From Siphonodentalium dalli (taxonomy: Eukaryota > Mollusca > Scaphopoda > Gadilida > Siphonodentaliidae): 64,000 nt of DNA. The stretch's first letter is position 1. The number at the start of each line of letters is the position of its first letter. The notes below the pieces were generated by a model that made no database searches, had not been told where the DNA came from, and was given only the letters and a program-made list of their open reading frames with translations. Position numbers and translations under genes: made by a program. Shown here in pieces: positions 59,380-64,000 of the stretch. The stretch is from assembly GCA_032622095.1 (NCBI GenBank), contig CP136068.1, forward strand, positions 185,647,960 through 185,711,959, given 5' to 3'.

Positions 59380-59510
59380 AGTATGCTCTGAGGATACACG
59401 AAATAGAGCCGGATCGGGAGCGTTATGCGGATCGAACATTCCCACAATGCTGAGCATTTTCTGTCCGAATGGATTGAATGCGGGGCGCGGGAAACGACAA
59501 TATCATACAG
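59312..59510 (+). CDS. insulin-related peptide 2 precursor, exon 1 (signal peptide, B chain, start of C peptide)
   Basis: Sixty-six codons plus one base. Residues 1-21 are a signal peptide (hydrophobic run VVLFVLLAI). The B chain has Cys25, Cys39 and Cys51, with the same 14- and 12-residue spacings as gene 1 and a CG at 39-40. The helix region (NIPTMLSIF) is less typical than that of gene 1. Gly60-Lys61-Arg62 is the processing site. The exon ends ACAG|GTGGGT in phase 1, the insulin C-peptide intron phase. No A-chain exon with CC-x3-C is visible up to 64000; with a gene 1-like intron it would lie outside. Predicted secreted insulin-family ligand, paralogue of gene 1 about 23 kb upstream on the same strand. 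Confidence 0.87.
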
Positions 59511-60230
59511 GTGGGTAATATGCTAGATCCAAGCAGAATTCAGGATTTACCGCTGCCAGCATCTACACATAATGTGAAAAAAATCGCGCATTTATTTATT
59601 TGAGACTTTTGTAGGTTACAATTCATTCTGCATTATTCTGAGAAACTGAACTGTCCATATTCATTTGAAAATTGTCTAGATCCAGTCAGAATGAATTGGA
59701 ACTGACAAAACACTTCAATAAAAACTATAGATTTAATTAATAACATACACATGCCGGCAGCGGTCAGACATAGCGTAGTGAGGGGACCGAACTCTGTTTA
59801 ACAGCTTGTGTAATATGTACCTATTATTAAAGGTACACAAACCGTTTCGATGGTCCTAGTTTCATCAGATTTCAACAACAATAGTTCTATATATCGACGA
59901 AATATTCGCAGTTTAAAAGAAATGTTGGTACGCAAGTATATCAATTACATGTGCCCGACACAAAGCGAGATTTTGAGTGGTTATTGTAAAAACAAATTGT
60001 GGAAACTATATTGAATGGAACAGACTCAATTGTGTTATAATATATATAATCAATTCTAATATGCAATCCTCTGACGGTTCGAGGTCTCCCAGTTTGCAAG
60101 AATATGTGTATATCTTAAATAAAATGATAAATATACGTTTAATGCTGTCTTCTATGAATCAGTTTTGCTAGTTCATTATACGTTTTTAACACACACGATT
60201 TGATTCCTCGTATCATTTGAGAAGGACGTG
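59511..60230. other. start of the insulin-like gene 2 intron
   Basis: Mostly unique AT-rich sequence. At 59828-59895, TTAAAGGTACACAAACCG, GATGGTCCTAG and TCAGATTTCAACAACAATAG match an end of the MITE family at 16247, 22873 and 27215. Confidence 0.55.
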
Positions 60231-61565
60231 TATGAATTTTTTATCAGTTTTGTTTACCCTCCCGTCCCTATTTCAGACTGAAGCGCACCACTTTTGTCAT
60301 CATTAAACTGCACACTTAGACTCATTATGGAAATCCATATATATAAAATTTTTGAAAATTGGCGACTATATCAAATTTAGATCCCCCCATATCTCTCGCC
60401 AAAGGGCACCAATTTGGCGTATCTAAACCACCCGATTAGGTTCCTCGTATCAGGAAGAAGAATATGTATCAATCTGGTGGAAATTGGCGCTGACCATACT
60501 GTTTATCTTTTATTTTGTGTGTGTGTCTCTCTTACCCTCTATGCATCCCTGACTCGAATGGCCCCACTTGTGACATCCTTAAACCACCCAATTAGACTCC
60601 TGATATCATGGAGATGATTATTTATAAGTTTGGTGCTAATCGGCGACTAAATAAATTTTGATCAAATTTAGTACCCACCCCCATCTCTCACCCAAACAGC
60701 ACCAATATGGCATCTGTAAATCACACGATTAAACTCCTCGTATCATGGATAAGAATGTGTATCACTTTGGTGGAAATTGGCGCTAAGAATATTGCGTATC
60801 AATTTTTGGTGCCCCTCTGCCTTTCAGTGCACCTCTGTCTCGAATTACGCCACTTTTGACAGATTTAAGCCACACCATTAGACTCCTCATACCATGGGGA
60901 TGATATTGTATAGGTGTGGTTGCAATCGGCGACTGAACCCATACATATCAGACCTTATCAAATTTAGTGCCTCTCCCACAATCTGTCATCCAAACGACAG
61001 CAATTTGGCGTCTTTAGATCACATAATTAGATGCCTTGTATCATGGAGAAGAATATATATAAATTTGGTGGAAATCGGCCCTAAAATTAGTTTTATCAAT
61101 TGTGGTTCTCCTCTCCCCTTCCGTGCATCCCTGACGCGAACGGCGCCACTTTTGACATATTTAACCACACCATTAGATGCCTCATATCATGGGAATGATT
61201 ATATATAAGTTTCATGACAAACATTTTTTCTGCCCTCCCCCTTTTCTGCCCCTGACAACGGCGTCACTTTAGAAAATTCTACCCCCACACCATTATCTTT
61301 CACGTAAAAAGCTACCCCAAGTAGACCCCTTTGGTGCCATCTAGATGGCCATCGCCGCTAAAATTAGTTTGATCAATTTTGGTGCCCCTCTCCCATTCCG
61401 TGCATCCCTGACTCGAACGGCGACACTTTTGGCATATTTAATCCACACCATTAGATTCCTTATATCATGAGGATGATTATATATAAGTTTCGTGGCAATC
61501 GGCGACACAAATTTGTTCTGCCCTCTCCCCATGTTCTGCCCCTGACAATAACGGCGTCACTTTAA
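60231..61565. repeat. degenerate ~290-bp tandem repeat in the gene 2 intron
   Basis: CATCCCTGACTCGAA-like words occur at about 60546, 60831, 61126 and 61404, spaced 280-295 bp. Each unit contains GGC(G/C)CCACTTTTGACAT, CACACCATTAGACTCCT, ATCATGG(A/G)GATGATTATATA and (A/G)AAATTGGCG(A/C), with a related half-unit inside. Copies have diverged strongly, so the repeat is old. Confidence 0.8.
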
Positions 61566-61679
61566 AATGCAATGTCTGTTTCGAATCAACGAATGCTATT
61601 GCTATCATAACAAAACCCAAGCATATATATGTGCAGGAGATACTCGAGCTAGGATTCCTCTTATACCTGAGTTGAGGAA

Positions 61680-62200
61680 TATTCATCCAAATCCAAAATG
61701 GCGGCCAAAATGGTCACCAGAAATAGAAAAATCGCCGAAAATCACTGATTTTAACATCAGTGAGCGTTATTGTCACGACAACTTCGCACTTGTTTACTAG
61801 TGTGAGTTGGGAAAACTGAGGCGAAGAACTGTCCTCATATCACATCCAAATAAAAGTCCCCCAAATCCAAAATGGCGCCACAATGGCGGACAGATTTTGA
61901 AAAATGTTCACATCATTGGGCATTATTGTCGAGAAAACTCCACACATGCTGACAGTTGGAAATACTGAGGTGAAGTAATTACCTTGCATCTCATGAAGAA
62001 AATTGTTTTCCAAATCAAAGATGGCGACCGAAATTTTAAAACAAGCTTACATTCCTTTACTTTCTTAATATGGGCGTTATTGTTACGCGAATTCTACCCA
62101 CAATTACACGTTCATATGGAACATTGATATGAAGTATTCATTCGTGTTTGGCCAACTCTCACAGTCAAGATGGAGGCCAAACTGGCGGCCAGAAATTGAA
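61680..62200. repeat. degenerate ~160-bp repeats carrying YY1-like motifs
   Basis: CCAAATCCAAAATGGCGGCC (61687) is echoed at 61861, 62010 and 62165, each followed by an AGAAATTGAAAA-like stretch and a GCGTTATTGT block. AAAATGGCGGC and CAAGATGG match the known YY1 binding core. Such sequence is common in animal repeats, so a regulatory role is only possible. Confidence 0.65.
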
Positions 62201-62800
62201 AAGAAGTCGAAATTGTCACATTCTAATTTCAACGTTTTGTCATAATATCAATATGTATGGATTGGACGAAACGGTACATAAGCCATCTATTAGTTCCAAC
62301 ATAGGTCGTAGCCTTCTGGAAGAATGAAAACCCACAATAATCGCGATGTGGCATTTCGAAATCCATTCTCCACTAAGCGCCCATAATGACCGTAACCGTA
62401 TATGGGTGCGCCGAATAGTCATATTATGACTTCCATGAATCAAAACAACAGTACCTGAGCTTATTCTGATTTGCCACATTCAGCATTATCTGGACCAGCA
62501 TCCGTCTCTTCGTCACATTAATCTATCTCGCTCACAACAACACAGTTTTCTACACTTCTTGGTAGAAGGGTCCCAATAATCGGAATGTTTCAAACAACAG
62601 ATATGCCGGTGTCAAGCTCGCGCGTTTGTCTCGAAAGCTGGGAATTCTTATTCTTATTCTTGACGAGCTTCATTCGTGGTAGCTTACAGTATAATTCAGA
62701 TGCTACATATGGGATCTGAGCGTCATCTTGTGTGATAAACTAGAAAGGTATGCGGTCGATGCGTATACTAGCTTTCAGAAGGACCTCTCTATCTGCTTAT
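62201..62800. other. intron spacer
   Basis: Unique sequence. The 79-codon minus frame at 62240-62479 has no recognised motif. A good acceptor-like tract (TATTTTTCAG) ends near 62808. Confidence 0.4.
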
Positions 62801-62808
62801 TTTTCAGA

Positions 62809-63330
62809 TTTGGTTACCTAATGTGGATAACAAAATGTACATCTGGTGATCTTCCCATCCAGCCACTTCTCAATATATGGTTCATCAATTCACATATTCA
62901 CGTACTGACGTACCCGGACAACTTCTGTATATGGCTTCGAATGTTGAAAGCCTAACATTTGACGGGTGCCTTTCTGCTAAGGCGTAGAAGACCATAATGC
63001 ATAATATACTCACACTTCTTGACCATGATCATAAGAATCGTCTCACCGTACAGATCCAAGCAGATAATAACAATCCACGTGGTACTAATTTGTGGGCATG
63101 TGTCATGATAGTGGAAATGAAATTCGACCATGACTGCACCGCCCATTCGTTGGGTATGTTTTAGATTCAGACAGGATCTCATGTGGCTTTGCTTTCCTTT
63201 GATGCTCTGAATGTATCTTCCCATCCGTTTGGAAGCCGTTCGTAATCAACTGGACCAGGCGTGTACCTATTGGCTACTACCATATAAGCCCCACCCAGAC
63301 TGGGATGTAGTCTTAAAGACGATGCATTTG
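62809..63330 (+). pseudogene. decayed coding remnant, possibly transposon-derived
   Basis: One plus frame remains protein-like from about 62809 to 63170 with two internal stops (TGA in ...MYIW*, TAG after SAKA). The stretch HNILTLLDHDHKNRLTVQIQ followed by ADNNN resembles the conserved aspartate block of large DDE-like transposase/integrase-type proteins found in many invertebrate genomes. The resemblance is from memory of the motif style and is weak. Frame shifts would be needed to continue beyond 63170. Confidence 0.25.
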
Positions 63331-64000
63331 ATAGTTGGTTGATATGTCACACTCACGCTGGGTGGTTGTCGGTATGGTTCAAGAAAGTTCAATGCCATTA
63401 ACACAAGGGTGAAATGTTCAACGCGAAGAACATCTAGAGGAATGTTACTTTGATGAGATCTTGCATTCAGTTTAGCCTACGTTAGGTACACCAAGTGATT
63501 TCTTTGCAACATCACCATTCCGACCATTGTCCTGCATGAGACATATTAACTACTATATTCTAAAGTTATATAATATAAAGCTAAATGATCATAAAGTTCA
63601 CGTTCACCAACGTCCACATCCATTGCCGTCGAGACTATAAATTGTTCTTTAAACACACAGTGAAATAAATGCACCACAGTTCCTGACATTTTCTTGAATA
63701 ATATCGCCCACATACTGACACTAACCCTGAGAGAGGATAACAAAAACGCATACCTTCATTCTATAAAGACTTTATCCTTTGGCCCATCCGATTGTTCTGG
63801 GGAGGCTAGGATAGTATTATCTAGACAAAATTATACGTCTGGTCAAGTTGATTCAGAACGGCATTGAAACGGATGTGGAAATACAATCTTACCGCACCAA
63901 AAATACCAACACGCATGACATTCTATATCTGAAACATGCACCTGGTGTAGGGGTGTATACCGTGGCAGTAGTAGTATTGGCTGTCACTCTGGCCCACCCC
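63331..64000. other. right edge, no feature supported
   Basis: Unique sequence to the window end. No insulin A-chain exon is seen. A 65-codon minus frame at 63546-63743 is unsupported. Confidence 0.4.

Noticed and set aside
60231-61565. Conserved protein-coding region in the gene 2 intron
   Set aside because: The recurring words reflect a degenerate ~290-bp tandem repeat. Frames break in every unit.

Overview
This is eukaryotic, AT-rich, gene-poor DNA. Coding sequence arrives as short exons with GT-AG splice signals and long introns, and most of the window is tandem arrays and small non-autonomous transposons. The only recognisable host genes are two insulin-related peptide genes on the + strand. 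Both carry an extra cysteine 14 residues before the usual B-chain CG motif, and gene 1 also has the matching extra A-chain cysteine. This eight-cysteine, four-disulfide pattern is typical of molluscan insulin-related peptides, so the source is probably a mollusc, or at least a lophotrochozoan. The species cannot be named from the window.

Layout: 1-8957 is an 87-bp satellite containing a near-identical 2776-bp tandem duplication. 8983-9188 is a pair of 69-bp hairpins. 9667-11197 is a 50-bp array. 11.2-15.6 kb is intergenic DNA with MITEs, a retroposed poly(A) insert and dispersed repeats. Insulin-like gene 1 runs from exon 1 (15750-15945: signal peptide, B chain, start of C peptide) to exon 2 (36465-36607: rest of C peptide, KR site, A chain). 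Its ~20.5-kb phase-1 intron holds a 30-bp-repeat mobile element, a Harbinger-like MITE, a 46/50-bp array, mariner-like MITEs, a 269-bp repeat, a 47-bp array, a 28-bp array and foldback elements. Directly after the A-chain codons lies a 73-bp minisatellite made from the last A-chain codons plus adjacent 3' UTR. 37.5-45.6 kb carries a piggyBac-type MITE with TTAA target duplications, a LINE fragment, a broken coding remnant, a large foldback element and two more arrays.

45.6-59.0 kb is a 13-kb array of a 30-bp unit (10 codons, open in up to four or five frames). Its outer ends are inverted and it has an AT-rich core matching a 255-bp copy in the gene 1 intron, so it looks like a mobile element whose right arm expanded. 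It ends about 240 bp upstream of the TATA box of insulin-like gene 2, whose exon 1 (59312-59510) also ends in phase 1. The A-chain exon of gene 2 is not seen and probably lies beyond the window. The rest of the window is then its intron, with degenerate ~290-bp repeats, repeats containing YY1-like motifs and a decayed transposon-like coding remnant.

The two precursors are predicted to enter the secretory pathway, be cut at dibasic sites and yield disulfide-linked B and A chains. Nearly all long open frames elsewhere are by-products of tandem repeats whose period is divisible by three.
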